Positions 1-10,406 of a stretch of 64,000 bases of DNA are shown piece after piece. The stretch is from a virus. The stretch is taken from positions 48,243 through 112,242 of IMG/VR virus record IMGVR_UViG_3300024513_000016. One strand, written 5' to 3'. The notes beneath the pieces were generated by a model. The model made no database searches. It was not told where the DNA came from and worked only from the letters and a program-made list of their open reading frames with translations. Within the stretch, counting starts at the first letter, position 1. Each line of letters opens with the position of its first letter. A program made the position numbers and the translations under genes.

Positions 1-143
1 GCTCTTTGAATTGAAACAAATGGTCTTACAAGACTATCTCCACGATTCTCTATGCTGTCTGTAGCATCAAAATTGTTAGGATCGACATATAGTATATTCC
101 CTTCAGGATTACGAAGGAAGTTGTCTAAACGAGATAAAGGCAT
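1..143 (-). CDS. Tail fibre/beta-helix virion protein, N-terminus only
   Basis: Only the first 47 codons are in the window; the gene runs off the left edge. The start is an ATG at 143 and the product begins MPLSRLDNFL, followed by a stretch containing ILYVDPNNFDATDS. This opening is typical of very large cyanophage structural proteins that continue into a right-handed beta-helix ('ILYV.P...DATDS...RPF.SIQRA'). The placement downstream of another fibre gene fits. Function is inferred from family resemblance and context; the catalytic or receptor-binding part is not visible. Confidence 0.7.
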   Translation of the reverse strand, partial: MPLSRLDNFLRNPEGNILYVDPNNFDATDSIENRGDSLVRPFVSIQR

Positions 144-192
144 TTTATCAGAACTACTTACATTTCCTATGTTCTATTTAGGAGTTCTATAT

Positions 193-217
193 ACAACAAA
201 ACCTCCAATAAGGAGGT
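193..217 (-). terminator. Rho-independent terminator
   Basis: Read on the minus strand, ACCTCC-TTATT-GGAGGT forms a 6-bp stem followed by TTTTGTT. It lies between the small gene ending at 286 and the partial fibre gene starting at 143, so it would end the transcript of the upstream fibre cluster. Confidence 0.65.
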
Positions 218-285
218 TCTGAAGTCACACTTTTCGGGTCACTGTAGGAATTCCTCCCACCGAATAAATTGTAAATTAAAATGTA

Positions 286-453
286 TTAACTGTCAAGTTC
301 TCCTCGCAGTTCAGCAAGTTTTGCTGTAGCAAGACATTCAACACATGTCCAATAGGTTTCACCACTAATAGGAAAATTATTATCCGTAAAGTGTGCTGCA
401 ATATCTTCCTGAAGCTCTCTAAGGTCTTGAAGTGTGTCTCGCTCAATGTACAT
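286..453 (-). CDS. Small conserved-type hypothetical protein (55 aa)
   Basis: ATG at 453, stop at 286, 55 residues, acidic, opening MYIERDTLQDLRELQEDI. A WTCVEC segment gives a single CxxC-like pair, possibly metal binding but too little to call. It sits between two fibre genes on the same strand and is followed by a terminator. Function unknown. Confidence 0.6.
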   Translation of the reverse strand: MYIERDTLQDLRELQEDIAAHFTDNNFPISGETYWTCVECLATAKLAELRGELDS

Positions 454-505
454 AATTAAGTTTTTTCATCCTACAGATTCATTGTAGCAATATTCGAGTA
501 TCCTG

Positions 506-3500
506 TCAAGTGTCACCAAAAACCTTTGAATTCAACTTTCGAAGTTGTTCTTTTAGTTCTAAATTTTCTTCTTTTAAAGTTTTTACACTTTCAATAAGAA
601 GACCAATTAAACCATTATAATTAACTGTCTTAGTTTCTCCATCAGTAACTAATTCAGGAATAACTGCTTCAACATCTTGAGCAATAACACCAGCAGATTG
701 CTTTTTGTTTTCCTTCCAGTTAAAAGTTACACCGTTTATTTGAGAAACAATTTCTAGTGAATTTTCAATCTTATTAATATTTTCTTTTAATCTTCTGTCT
801 GAAGTTGTATTATAATCAAATGCAGTTACAATACCAGGGAAATTTGCATTTCTTCCAAAATTAACATCGAGATCGGAGATACTAATAGTTGAATTTAAAT
901 TACTACTACTTCTGATTTCAGATGCAATAATCTTTCCTTGGAATGAAACATCACCCGATGTGCTATACATATAGAATGAATTTGTTCCATCGGGTGCTTT
1001 AATAAATCCACTGGAAGAAATAAATGAATTTGCTGTTACAATTCCAGTAAAATTACCAGTAGTCGCAGTAATTGATCCAACTACAATATTTGGAGTTCCA
1101 GTAAGTCCCTGAGCAACAGTTGCAATTCCTGCTGAAGTTGCATAAGTTGCAATTCCAGAAGAAGTTGAATATGTAGATATTCCTGCAATACTTGCATAAG
1201 TTGCAATGCCTGCATAATTTACATACTGTTGATCAGTAAAGGTAATTGTTGCACCAACACCAATCGAATCAATACTTAAATTATTACCAACAAAATTTAT
1301 TAAACTAATACTAGAAGCAGATCCAACTAAAACACCATTATCTAATAAAGTAATACCTTCAATTGCACCAGAAGCAGCAGCAGGTCTCCATTCAGGTTTT
1401 CCTGAGGAAACTGAAAGTACATATGATTCTGGACCAATTGAAAGGAAACTGGTAATACCTACATTTTCCTGATAAGGTATTGCATATGAGGTTCCACCAC
1501 TTAAATTGATCGAACTAGTTGCAGTTCCACTTAAATTTCCATAGAAATAATTGGCAGATACTGAATCATCTGATACTGTTACTGCAGAACCTACTGCAAG
1601 TCTAACTCCATTTTTAACTTGAGTGGATCCAATACCAACCCCATAATTAAATAACCAAGCATCAGTAGTTCCTGTTCCAAGAGTTCCACCCTTTACCCAA
1701 GTTATCTGCTTATAAGTTGAAGAAATATCACCATTTGATAGATTTACTAATGGTGAACCCTCAGTACTCGCAATCGAAATTCCACCATAATTAGCAGAAG
1801 TATCAGTTTCGTTATGAGATGTAGAGTATCCTAGAACAATATTCTTATCTTCTATAAGTTGTTCTACAACATTTAATATAACTTGTGTTCCATTAACAGT
1901 TAAATTGCCATCAATAACAACGTTATTATTAACTGTAAGATCATTTTGAATGGTTACATTATTTGGAAGTCCAACTACTGGGGAAGACCCCTCACCAGTA
2001 GAAGATGTAACCTCAACTTCATTTACTGTTCCACTGATAGTCTTAACATAATCTCCGAAAGTATCAGTCCCCAGACCGACAGAATTTGGTTGAATAGTTG
2101 CAGCAATAGAAACATTTCCTGTTCCATCAAAAGTAACTCCAGAACCTACAATGTCACCAGTGATTGAAAATGTTCTTGGAGTTTGAAGTTTAGTTGATTG
2201 TGTAGATATTCCTGCAGTAGATGCATATGTTGCAATTCCAGAAGATTGTGAATATGCAGGTGTAGAAAATGTAATTACTGCTGTTGTTCCTACACCAGTA
2301 GCAGTAACATAATCACCAACAAAATCAATTGTTGCAAAACTGGAAGCAGATCCTACAATATTTCCTTCATCTTTAATTGTAATCCCTTCAAGTTTAGATA
2401 GAATAAGATCCGTAAGATTCCCACCAGATCCATAAAATGCTGTAGCAGTTACAACTCCAGAAACATAAACCTGATTTGCGGTTACAATTCCTAAAGTAGA
2501 AATTCCACTGACATTTAAATTAGTAACTGATGCAATTCCACCAATTACGTTTGTAGATACTCCAGCAGTGGTTGCATAAGTAGCAATTCCAGCAATAGGA
2601 GAATAAACTGCTGTTACATTAGTTAATCCTGAACCATCTCCAACATGACTTCCACTAAAAATACCTGCAGAAAGTCTTCCTGAGAAAGGATTATAAATTA
2701 AACCGTTAGTTCTTACGGAAGTATATCCACTTTGACTAGTGAAAAATCCTACATAATGATTTTGATTGCCTGAATAAGTACCTATTAAAACCTTATCGGA
2801 ATTTGTAGCAATGCCTGCTGAAGTTGCATAAGTCGAAGTTGATGCATTTCCATCTAAAGTTCCAACAAAAGTTGTTGCAGTAACAACACCACTAAAATTT
2901 CCATTACCTGTAACATTTAGATCTGATACTATTTGTCCTCCGATAGACAAATTAGTACTAATAGAAACTAAATTTGCATTTAAATATAGATCATTTGGAC
3001 TCGTTATATTTGGAGTCCCAGCATTAGTAGAAACAAATGAATTTGCAGTTACAACACCAGTAAAATTACCATCCCCACTTACATTTAAATTAGTAACTGA
3101 TGCAATTCCACCTATTACGTTTGTAGAGACTCCTGCAAAATCTGCATAAGTTGCTATGCCAGAAGAGGTTGCATAGGTTGATATGCCAGAAGAGGTTGCA
3201 TAGGTTGATATGTCAGAAGAGGTTGCATAGGTTGATATGCCAGAAGAGGTTGCATAGGTTGCTATGCCTGCAGTAATTGCATAGGTAGCAATACCAGCAT
3301 AAGAAGCATATTCAGTGTCAGTTTCTGAAAGAGGATACCAGAATCTACCACCCTCAGAAGTAGCAGTTGCAACTAAAATAAATACCTCTCCAGGAGGAAG
3401 AGGATTTGCCCCTATAGATGAGGGACCAACTAAAGGATCCCCAAGGTTAGGTTCAGCTTGCTCTAATCCTAAAAATTGATACCTATCAGGTGTGATATCA

Positions 3501-3550
3501 ACTTGAGGAGTTCTTTTTACTCTCTTACTTAGGAACCCTTGATTTGCCAT
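506..3550 (-). CDS. Tail fibre protein with C-terminal S74 intramolecular chaperone
   Basis: A 1014-residue fibre. The N-terminal region (about 1-80) probably attaches to the virion; the shaft (about 80-910) is full of short beta-rich repeats of the type ATYATSSGIS and GIVTANSF, as in trimeric fibres. The last 100 residues match the S74 peptidase/chaperone family: SDRRLKEN with the conserved Ser and a Lys five residues on, then GVIAQDVEAVIPELV and a C-terminal coiled coil. In this family the domain assists trimerisation and then cuts itself off before the Ser. It is followed by a small gene and a terminator, and preceded by two other virion genes. The fold is secure; the receptor is not predictable. 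Confidence 0.9.
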   Translation of the reverse strand: MANQGFLSKRVKRTPQVDITPDRYQFLGLEQAEPNLGDPLVGPSSIGANPLPPGEVFILVATATSEGGRFWYPLSETDTEYASYAGIATYAITAGIATYATSSGISTYATSSDISTYATSSGISTYATSSGIATYADFAGVSTNVIGGIASVTNLNVSGDGNFTGVVTANSFVSTNAGTPNITSPNDLYLNANLVSISTNLSIGGQIVSDLNVTGNGNFSGVVTATTFVGTLDGNASTSTYATSAGIATNSDKVLIGTYSGNQNHYVGFFTSQSGYTSVRTNGLIYNPFSGRLSAGIFSGSHVGDGSGLTNVTAVYSPIAGIATYATTAGVSTNVIGGIASVTNLNVSGISTLGIVTANQVYVSGVVTATAFYGSGGNLTDLILSKLEGITIKDEGNIVGSASSFATIDFVGDYVTATGVGTTAVITFSTPAYSQSSGIATYASTAGISTQSTKLQTPRTFSITGDIVGSGVTFDGTGNVSIAATIQPNSVGLGTDTFGDYVKTISGTVNEVEVTSSTGEGSSPVVGLPNNVTIQNDLTVNNNVVIDGNLTVNGTQVILNVVEQLIEDKNIVLGYSTSHNETDTSANYGGISIASTEGSPLVNLSNGDISSTYKQITWVKGGTLGTGTTDAWLFNYGVGIGSTQVKNGVRLAVGSAVTVSDDSVSANYFYGNLSGTATSSINLSGGTSYAIPYQENVGITSFLSIGPESYVLSVSSGKPEWRPAAASGAIEGITLLDNGVLVGSASSISLINFVGNNLSIDSIGVGATITFTDQQYVNYAGIATYASIAGISTYSTSSGIATYATSAGIATVAQGLTGTPNIVVGSITATTGNFTGIVTANSFISSSGFIKAPDGTNSFYMYSTSGDVSFQGKIIASEIRSSSNLNSTISISDLDVNFGRNANFPGIVTAFDYNTTSDRRLKENINKIENSLEIVSQINGVTFNWKENKKQSAGVIAQDVEAVIPELVTDGETKTVNYNGLIGLLIESVKTLKEENLELKEQLRKLNSKVFGDT
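3156..3263 (-). repeat. 27-bp tandem repeat inside the tail fibre gene
   Basis: Four consecutive, almost identical 27-bp units encode a nine-residue motif (ISTYATSSG). The nearby shaft uses the same motif with more divergent codons, so this block looks like a recent in-frame expansion by slippage or recombination and may change shaft length. Confidence 0.8.
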
Positions 3551-3560
3551 TTCTTATATA

Positions 3561-3917
3561 TTATTGATTAGAAGTTTCAAGAATACTGATAATAAACTTT
3601 AAATCAGTTGAACTACTACTACTTATAGTAATATAATCCCCTTGCTCAAGAACTAATTTTCCAGGCAATAAGTTTGCAGTATCATTACTAGGAATGTGAA
3701 AATTTTTAACAATTTCCGTAGAAACTGTTCCTACACCAGACACTACACGATTGTGATACCAACTTAATGTTTGAGTTTCGTTACCAATATTTGAACATTG
3801 TGCAAGCAAAAACACTCCAACGAATCCAACGGGTGCTTCATATATATTTTCTGTCGATAATCCAACAACTTTAGTAATTGTACGGAAATTATTTACTGCT
3901 GCTGCTGCAACTGCCAT
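3561..3917 (-). CDS. Small virion structural protein (118 aa)
   Basis: 118 residues, ATG at 3917, Ala-rich start MAVAAAAVNNF, mostly beta-strand-like with VGLSTENIYEAPVGFVGVFLL. It lies between two fibre genes with gaps of 10 and 15 bases, so it is very probably a structural or fibre-attachment protein. No catalytic motif is visible; the exact role is unknown. Confidence 0.7.
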   Translation of the reverse strand: MAVAAAAVNNFRTITKVVGLSTENIYEAPVGFVGVFLLAQCSNIGNETQTLSWYHNRVVSGVGTVSTEIVKNFHIPSNDTANLLPGKLVLEQGDYITISSSSSTDLKFIISILETSNQ

Positions 3918-3932
3918 TTTTAACGTTCCTCC

Positions 3933-6900
3933 TTAGTCTGATAGTGCAAGAATAAAAGGGGTTAAAGTTGTAAACAAACTCTTGGAGTAAATTCTACCAG
4001 AAATTGTTCCTGATGCTTGATTTATAACAACTCCATCACCAATTCGGAAATTTCCTGCTTGGTCGGTACTGGTATAAACTACAATTCCTCCATTTTCTTG
4101 AACAACTTCATTATCTTGAATAGCAACACCACCGAGAGCAGGTTTGGCACGATTAATATCATTTCCAGAACCAACCCATTCAAATGAATGAGATGATGTA
4201 ATTTGTAAACTTACTCGTGTAAAGTATACTGTAGTTCCTGCACTAACTGTATTATTTAGGTTCTGTAATAAAGTGATTGTAGAAATTCCGGCACTTGGTA
4301 AAGTAGCAGAATCAACTTTATAAAATATTGGTTGCATTCTAGACACTGATGCTTGTGCTTGAACTCCAACTCCAGTTGGAGGAGCAATCGTGACAGTGGG
4401 GGGATTTAAATATTGAGTTCCCGAGTTTATAATATTGATAGAAACCACTCTTCCATTTTCAATTGTAGATGTAGCTTGAGCAGTAATTCCATTTTCACCC
4501 TCAGGTGCAGAGAAAAACACTCTAGGTGCAGATTCATATCCGAATCCACCATCAGTAACTTCTACGGTATCGACAAAATTATATAAATCTCCAAAATAAC
4601 AAACCTGTCCATCATAAGGTCTATATGATCCTAATCCTCCAACCTGTACATCATTATTTTTTGCTGGAGAATCTGTGGTAACTGTTCCAGTATAACGATA
4701 AATTGATTTAGTATTTTCATCTCCATCTCCATCGGCATAAAGTCCTAGTCTACCAAATGATGAGTTAGAGTTTGTAATATCACATTGACCTCCAGATCCA
4801 GTAAATACTGAAATATCATTACAAATAGTAAAGATAGAAACTAACTGTGCATATGCACCATTTGTAATAGAAACTCCAATTCCACCTTGATTATACTGAG
4901 TGTATGAGTCAACACTCATTGTACCAGTAACACCTATATCATTTAAATCACCAGGTTCAGCATCAAATCCTTCCACTTTCATGCCTATACTGTTACCAAT
5001 AAAATTGGTACAGTTTCTTACATATGGTCCCTGTGTAATAGGTCCTACACCTTTAGAATATGGAGGTAAAACTAATCCTCCAGAAGAATAAGTATGCGGA
5101 ATAGTAGAAGTTCCAACTACGATTGTAAATGATCCTGGAGATGGTACATCTATTACTCTGAACTGATACCCCTCACTTCCTGTTGGATATATTGTAGTGG
5201 TCCCTGCACCACTCATACATGTAAATTCTAAATCACGAATTCCAACTAAATCACCTACATTAATGATTGCGTTTGGTGAAGAAATTGTAGTAATTCCTGT
5301 AGTATGATCATAATCTGCATCTATTACAGGAATAGAACGATCCACTACAAATCCACCTGAAACATAAGTATGAGGTAGCGTAGATACTCCAACGTAAATA
5401 TCAAAAGAACCATCTTCATTAACTTGCTCAACTAAAAATTGATTTCCATATTTTCCAGATGGGAACTTTTGAGTAGATGTAGTTATACCAGAAGAACACT
5501 CAAATACTAAGTCATATATTTCTACGGTGTCATTTTCTTTTACTGAAAAATTAGGAATTGTAAGTGTGGTTCTTCCACTTACTTCATCATAAACTGCATT
5601 GGTAACTTCTTTTACTGTTGTAAATCCAATTCCTGCATTTCCTGGATATGTAACATTAAATACATTGCCCAAAACAGTTGGACCTTGATCAATAATTGTA
5701 GTTACAACACCAACACATGAATAGATTGCAGATACTACATTTGCACAAGAATTTATATCAATATTTGATCCTGTAGCACTGTCTGCTTGCATTCCAAGAT
5801 CTCTAATTTGAGTAAATTCGGATTGATAATTACCATCCCAGGAGACATTATTAATACAAGATTTTGCAATTCCTGCAGCATAACGAATAGTATCTATAGT
5901 TTCAGTCTTAACACCAACAATATGTTGAAGAGTTTCATCACTATAATATGAAAGTCCTGCTCCTACACACTTAGAATTACCACCCCTAGTAATATCAAAG
6001 CAAATTGCTTTAAAAATATCCTTAATGTCATCTTTACATGAAGTATAGTCATTACTAGACAAAGTAAATGCTGGATATTGGTAATCTGTACTGGTTAAAT
6101 ATCCAACTGCTTCAGATGCAATAAAATCAAGATTCATACGAATCAGTCTTGCAGCATCAAAAAATCTATCTTCAGATACACCTAAAAGTGGTTGAAATGC
6201 TACAACTGCTGCACCTGAAGTAACATTAGGTCCAACAAAACTCATATCAGTTATATGGCATCCATTATTTACATGGAATAGATCTCTATCCAAATATTTT
6301 GGAGTGACTATACAGTTTCTCAGTTCAGTTCCTTCTACTGATACTGTTCTAGAAAGAACAATTGGATTTTCTTCAACATAAGCTCCAGGGAATACTTTTA
6401 TAGTATCTCCAGACAATGCAACTGCGGATGCTGATTTAATTGTTCTTTTTGGATGATTTTCTGACAATCCTGTATTATTATCATCACCATTTTGGGAAAC
6501 ATAAATTGTTTTACCAACTGGTCTATATGAAGATATTTCAACTACACCCTTTCCAGCAGTTTGACTGCTGTTAATATCAATACCAATTCCTGCAACAAGT
6601 TGTGTTACTATCCCAACCAGTCCTACACCATCACCAAGATATTCATTAGCAATAACAGTATTAAGAGTAGATACTCCAGATACAGATAATTGCGTTACCG
6701 AAGCAATTCCACCAACAACGTCAGTAGATACACCAGATGCTAAAGTGTATGCAGAAACTTCTGTTTGGAAAGACGTTCCTGTGATATTAATATCATATGT
6801 TCCAGACAGTCTTTCTTTAGGAATAACACCATCAAGAATATTTGCACCATCTGTTAAAAAATTTGCAGTATTTGCAGATCCAGTAACATTAATATCATAA

Positions 6901-7217
6901 GTTCCCTGAAGAACTGATGTGGAAACTATTCCACTCTTAATATTGCCTGCGTCTTCAAGAAAGTCTGCACTATCTACTGAAACTGGATAATAACCAGATA
7001 ATCTTTCAGAACTAATTGTTCCTGAAATAATATTTGAACCATTCAGTAAAGCATTAGCAAAGTCTGCAGTTCCTGAAAAAATACCAACAAATTTGTTTGC
7101 AGTAATAGTAGATGCACCTACTATACTATTCCCATCAAGATTTAGATTATCCCCGTAGGACAGTTCCTCAATCTTACCTGTATCGGGATTAACTATAAGT
7201 GGATATCTATCGGCCAT
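3933..7217 (-). CDS. Large tail fibre/beta-helix protein
   Basis: 1094 residues. After N-terminal repeats (SGIST, LSGTYDIN, TAN-FVG types) there is a pectate-lyase-like segment near residue 240: IYVSQNGDDNNTG, then HPKRTIKSA, DTIKVFPGAYVEENPI and VSVEGTELRNC, the usual opening of a parallel beta-helix in phage fibres. Residues about 880-960 carry a DGGFGYESAPRVFF / INSGTQYLNPPTVTI pair, a beta module that also occurs in the gp5-like hub at 10403-12913. It ends with an ISGRIYSKSL segment. Assigned as a fibre by composition, size and neighbours. Confidence 0.85.
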   Translation of the reverse strand: MADRYPLIVNPDTGKIEELSYGDNLNLDGNSIVGASTITANKFVGIFSGTADFANALLNGSNIISGTISSERLSGYYPVSVDSADFLEDAGNIKSGIVSTSVLQGTYDINVTGSANTANFLTDGANILDGVIPKERLSGTYDINITGTSFQTEVSAYTLASGVSTDVVGGIASVTQLSVSGVSTLNTVIANEYLGDGVGLVGIVTQLVAGIGIDINSSQTAGKGVVEISSYRPVGKTIYVSQNGDDNNTGLSENHPKRTIKSASAVALSGDTIKVFPGAYVEENPIVLSRTVSVEGTELRNCIVTPKYLDRDLFHVNNGCHITDMSFVGPNVTSGAAVVAFQPLLGVSEDRFFDAARLIRMNLDFIASEAVGYLTSTDYQYPAFTLSSNDYTSCKDDIKDIFKAICFDITRGGNSKCVGAGLSYYSDETLQHIVGVKTETIDTIRYAAGIAKSCINNVSWDGNYQSEFTQIRDLGMQADSATGSNIDINSCANVVSAIYSCVGVVTTIIDQGPTVLGNVFNVTYPGNAGIGFTTVKEVTNAVYDEVSGRTTLTIPNFSVKENDTVEIYDLVFECSSGITTSTQKFPSGKYGNQFLVEQVNEDGSFDIYVGVSTLPHTYVSGGFVVDRSIPVIDADYDHTTGITTISSPNAIINVGDLVGIRDLEFTCMSGAGTTTIYPTGSEGYQFRVIDVPSPGSFTIVVGTSTIPHTYSSGGLVLPPYSKGVGPITQGPYVRNCTNFIGNSIGMKVEGFDAEPGDLNDIGVTGTMSVDSYTQYNQGGIGVSITNGAYAQLVSIFTICNDISVFTGSGGQCDITNSNSSFGRLGLYADGDGDENTKSIYRYTGTVTTDSPAKNNDVQVGGLGSYRPYDGQVCYFGDLYNFVDTVEVTDGGFGYESAPRVFFSAPEGENGITAQATSTIENGRVVSINIINSGTQYLNPPTVTIAPPTGVGVQAQASVSRMQPIFYKVDSATLPSAGISTITLLQNLNNTVSAGTTVYFTRVSLQITSSHSFEWVGSGNDINRAKPALGGVAIQDNEVVQENGGIVVYTSTDQAGNFRIGDGVVINQASGTISGRIYSKSLFTTLTPFILALSD

Positions 7218-7260
7218 TAACTTATGTTTAGATGCTTTTAGTTCTTATAATATATAGGTT

Positions 7261-8943
7261 CTACTCATAAGGCCTAAAATCAAAATTAGATATATCTGAA
7301 ATAACTGCTTCCAATTCTGTTATTTCTTCATCTAATTTAGATGCAGATTGAAGAATAGACCATGCATATCTTTGAAGTTTTTCCCTTTGCTTTCTTAACG
7401 TATTAGATATAGATGCAGTTTGTTTAATTGCAGGAACATTTTTATTTCTAGTTTGAGTATAAGAATTTAAAGAATTATTAATTGTATTATCAAAAGAAGA
7501 ACAGTTTGGAGGAAAAACTCCGAGAGGTGGAGGTCCTGCAGCATATCCAATTACATCAGTTGCTGTAGCTGCTACTGTAACTCTAGTTCCTTCGGGTGCA
7601 TACTTTATAGTATAAATTGGAGGATCACCACCATTAGAAGTTTTTATTGTTGGCCACTGAGTTGTTCCAATATTATAACCACCTCTTCCTGCTCCTACCT
7701 CAGGCTCTGCATTCCTAATACATTCTCTCGTATCTTTATTCCATGTTGTATTTGATCTTAAAGTCCCATCACTTTTATATAAACAATCATTTTTATTTTT
7801 TTTAGTGCTGTCAACATAAGTTTTTCCGGGTTTATACTTATCAAACTCATTTTCTATTCCAGATTCGTCAAAATAAACACTACCCCCAGTACCTACAGTT
7901 GAAGATCCAATTATACCTATTTTAATAGGAGAATTTGGACTTTTAGTATAATCAAATCCTTTATAAATTTGAGAATCAACCCTTAGTGCAATAAGATCTG
8001 TAGTCAATCCGGACCTTGATGCTTCAGTTGATAAAAATACTGCAGAATAATTAGTAAGTATTCCAACAAAAAATTCACCCTCTTCAATATAATCAGTTGC
8101 ATTTGCACTCAATATTAAAGTATTGACTGTCAATAAAGATGTTTCTAAAACACCATCTTCACCATAATATTCAATAGGTTGACTGGCACTACCAAAACCA
8201 GTAATAGTTGTTAGATATGGAATGACTGGAGGATTAGTACCTACACCCAAATGAACAAGAGTCATGCCAGTTTTGATACCAACAAAACTACCTGCACCAA
8301 AGTTATTAAAAACATTAGAACCAGTAGAAATACCCCCTATTAGAGATGTTATTACACCAACTGAAATAGTTTCACCAAATCCAACTATCTCAGGTAAATT
8401 TCCAGGAGAATATATTGAAGGGTTATCAATATCGTCTGAAATTGTATCATTTATTTTTAATTCAGGTGGTCTAGATGTCGGATTTCCATCTTCATCCGTA
8501 ATTGCAATAATTGTAGATCCAGAAGAAACATTAGCATAAAACTCTGCAACTAAAGTTGATCCATAATCACGATCTAAAGGTTTTTTATAATATTTCAAAC
8601 CAACTTTTGGTTTATAATCATAAGTGTCTGGATTTTTTTGTACTTCCCAAACTTTATATTGTCCTATATTAAAAGGTGTAGGAGATTCTATTTCTACCCA
8701 TTTTAAATCTGTTCTACATCCTGAAGCAATTCTTGCATCATATGCTGCTTTTACAGCATCTACAGAAGCATTTACTTCACCGGATAAAGGTAAAGTACTT
8801 TCATCTATTGGATCAATTAGTCCATCATACTTATCAAGTTTAATATCTATTAATGATAACTGATCCAATAAATTATTTAATTGATTTTTTTTTCTTATTA
8901 TCTCTAACTTATATTCTTCAATAATGTCACTAGAATTACTCAT
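7261..8943 (-). CDS. Virion structural protein with terminal coiled coils
   Basis: 560 residues. The first 50 (EEYKLEIIRKKNQLNNLLDQL) and the last 70 (QREKLQRYAWSI, KLDEEITELEAVISDIS) look like coiled coils; the middle is beta-rich and Gly/Thr-rich. Such proteins occur beside fibre genes in T4-like cyanophages and are usually called structural. No enzyme motif is seen. It lies between the 1094-residue fibre and an EGPE-domain fibre protein in one co-directional cluster. Confidence 0.75.
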   Translation of the reverse strand: MSNSSDIIEEYKLEIIRKKNQLNNLLDQLSLIDIKLDKYDGLIDPIDESTLPLSGEVNASVDAVKAAYDARIASGCRTDLKWVEIESPTPFNIGQYKVWEVQKNPDTYDYKPKVGLKYYKKPLDRDYGSTLVAEFYANVSSGSTIIAITDEDGNPTSRPPELKINDTISDDIDNPSIYSPGNLPEIVGFGETISVGVITSLIGGISTGSNVFNNFGAGSFVGIKTGMTLVHLGVGTNPPVIPYLTTITGFGSASQPIEYYGEDGVLETSLLTVNTLILSANATDYIEEGEFFVGILTNYSAVFLSTEASRSGLTTDLIALRVDSQIYKGFDYTKSPNSPIKIGIIGSSTVGTGGSVYFDESGIENEFDKYKPGKTYVDSTKKNKNDCLYKSDGTLRSNTTWNKDTRECIRNAEPEVGAGRGGYNIGTTQWPTIKTSNGGDPPIYTIKYAPEGTRVTVAATATDVIGYAAGPPPLGVFPPNCSSFDNTINNSLNSYTQTRNKNVPAIKQTASISNTLRKQREKLQRYAWSILQSASKLDEEITELEAVISDISNFDFRPYE

Positions 8944-8965
8944 ATACTTTTCCTCATCAATTTAA

Positions 8966-9853
8966 TTAAGAATTAATTCCTGGTCTATAATCATAATGAT
9001 ATCCAACTATAGATCTTTGATCTTTTCCCGGATAATCTTCTATTTTACCTTCATATTCTACAACAATTTTATCTACATCTTTTCTTTCACCATAAACAAT
9101 ATAACTACAGTGAACTGCACTCCCTGCATTATTTAGAACTTTAATTTTAGACCCCCAATCTGATATTTCATAATAAAGTTCTTGATATGTTCCAATAGGA
9201 GTCAGGTAAACTGTAATTGTTTCCGAATCTACTAAACCTTTCCAATATTCTGGTAATTCTATAATATTAGAATCTTTTAAAATTCCTCTATGATAGACTG
9301 CCGCTTCAGGACCTTCTAAACAAATATGAGTCAATCTCCACCCTTTTTTAGTAGGGTGATGCATATCAAATCCTTTTGGAGGTGATGCTGCTGCAGTAGC
9401 TAATTGAGCATCAAGCCATTCACAACTAATAACTCCATCAACTCTCAATGCTCCATTTACAACTTCTGTAAGATTTGCTATACAAACATCATTACCAATT
9501 GCTAAGGCATTGCTGAGACTCGTTCCTTGTTTAATGTCTGCAGATTGTTTAATTTCTATTCCTTCACAAACAACTGCACCTGCAAATAAACTAGAACCTT
9601 CTACATTAAAAGATCCAATAATATTTGTTATACCATCGACAACAAGAGATGCAGGAAAAGAAGCAGATACTGGTGGTCCAATTGTGCAAGTAGCTCTTGC
9701 TGCAGGAGCAGCAAGAGCAGCACCCATCAAAACAGGTCCATTCAATACTGCAGTTCCGGGTAAAACTTTACTAGTAGCACTAATAAATGAAGTATCAAGT
9801 TGTCCTACAATAAGTTTATCACCTACTTGTGATATAGAAGTGGTATGTGACAT
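8966..9853 (-). CDS. Fibre/virion protein with C-terminal EGPE domain
   Basis: 295 residues. The N-terminal 150 are Ala/Gly/Val-rich and fibre-like. The C-terminal part (about 160-290) has HPTKKGWRLTHICLEGPEAA, VYHRGIL, ELPEYWKGLVD, ITVYLTPIG and a late YGERKDVD. This EGPE/YWKGL/LTPIG pattern is known from C-terminal domains of many marine phage fibre proteins. It stops two bases before the start-side gene. The biochemical role of the domain is not known to me. Confidence 0.75.
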   Translation of the reverse strand: MSHTTSISQVGDKLIVGQLDTSFISATSKVLPGTAVLNGPVLMGAALAAPAARATCTIGPPVSASFPASLVVDGITNIIGSFNVEGSSLFAGAVVCEGIEIKQSADIKQGTSLSNALAIGNDVCIANLTEVVNGALRVDGVISCEWLDAQLATAAASPPKGFDMHHPTKKGWRLTHICLEGPEAAVYHRGILKDSNIIELPEYWKGLVDSETITVYLTPIGTYQELYYEISDWGSKIKVLNNAGSAVHCSYIVYGERKDVDKIVVEYEGKIEDYPGKDQRSIVGYHYDYRPGINS

Positions 9854-9854
9854 A

Positions 9855-10406
9855 TCAAATCATTTTCAAGAATTTTTTAAGATTACTTAAAGCACTTAGT
9901 ATCGATCCAACAAATGATCCTTGTGTTACATCTGAGAATGACGCACTAGATACTTGAACATTTGCTGCCATATCTACAGTTTGCCCATACATACCAATTT
10001 CATTTGTAGCCGTAATATCGACATTTGTTCCTTTCGTTCTAACAATAGGAGCATTAAATTCTATGATTTTACCGGACCCCAGAGTAATCTCACCACTACC
10101 ATCTGTAGCAACAATTCTTATATTTCTTGCACGAATTATAATATCTCCAGCAGGGGCATCTAAATAAATATCACCATTTTTTGCGTATATGACTTTCGCA
10201 GGTTCATCATCTACACATTTTGATCCAACAACTTCTATGGAAGTTTTAGGATTTGCCTCCACCCTATTTCCGTCTTCTCTAAGTTGAATCGAACTTCCAC
10301 TATCAGTAGTTACTGCCCATTCATATGTTGCTTCTTTGTTAGTAACATTATCATAAATCTTATGTGCAATATTTGTATCTATATTTTGCCTTTCGCTTTT
10401 ACTCAT
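9855..10406 (-). CDS. Gp5-associated baseplate spike-like protein
   Basis: 183 residues that overlap the end of the upstream gp5-like gene by ATGA. Residues about 60-140 form short beta repeats (GDIYLDAPAGDIIIRARNI, VRTKGTNVDITATN, GMYGQTVDMAANV), typical of the beta-helix of a T4 gp5-type spike tip. A likely reading is that the spike has been split from the hub into its own gene. No lysozyme motif is seen here. Confidence 0.6.
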   Translation of the reverse strand: MSKSERQNIDTNIAHKIYDNVTNKEATYEWAVTTDSGSSIQLREDGNRVEANPKTSIEVVGSKCVDDEPAKVIYAKNGDIYLDAPAGDIIIRARNIRIVATDGSGEITLGSGKIIEFNAPIVRTKGTNVDITATNEIGMYGQTVDMAANVQVSSASFSDVTQGSFVGSILSALSNLKKFLKMI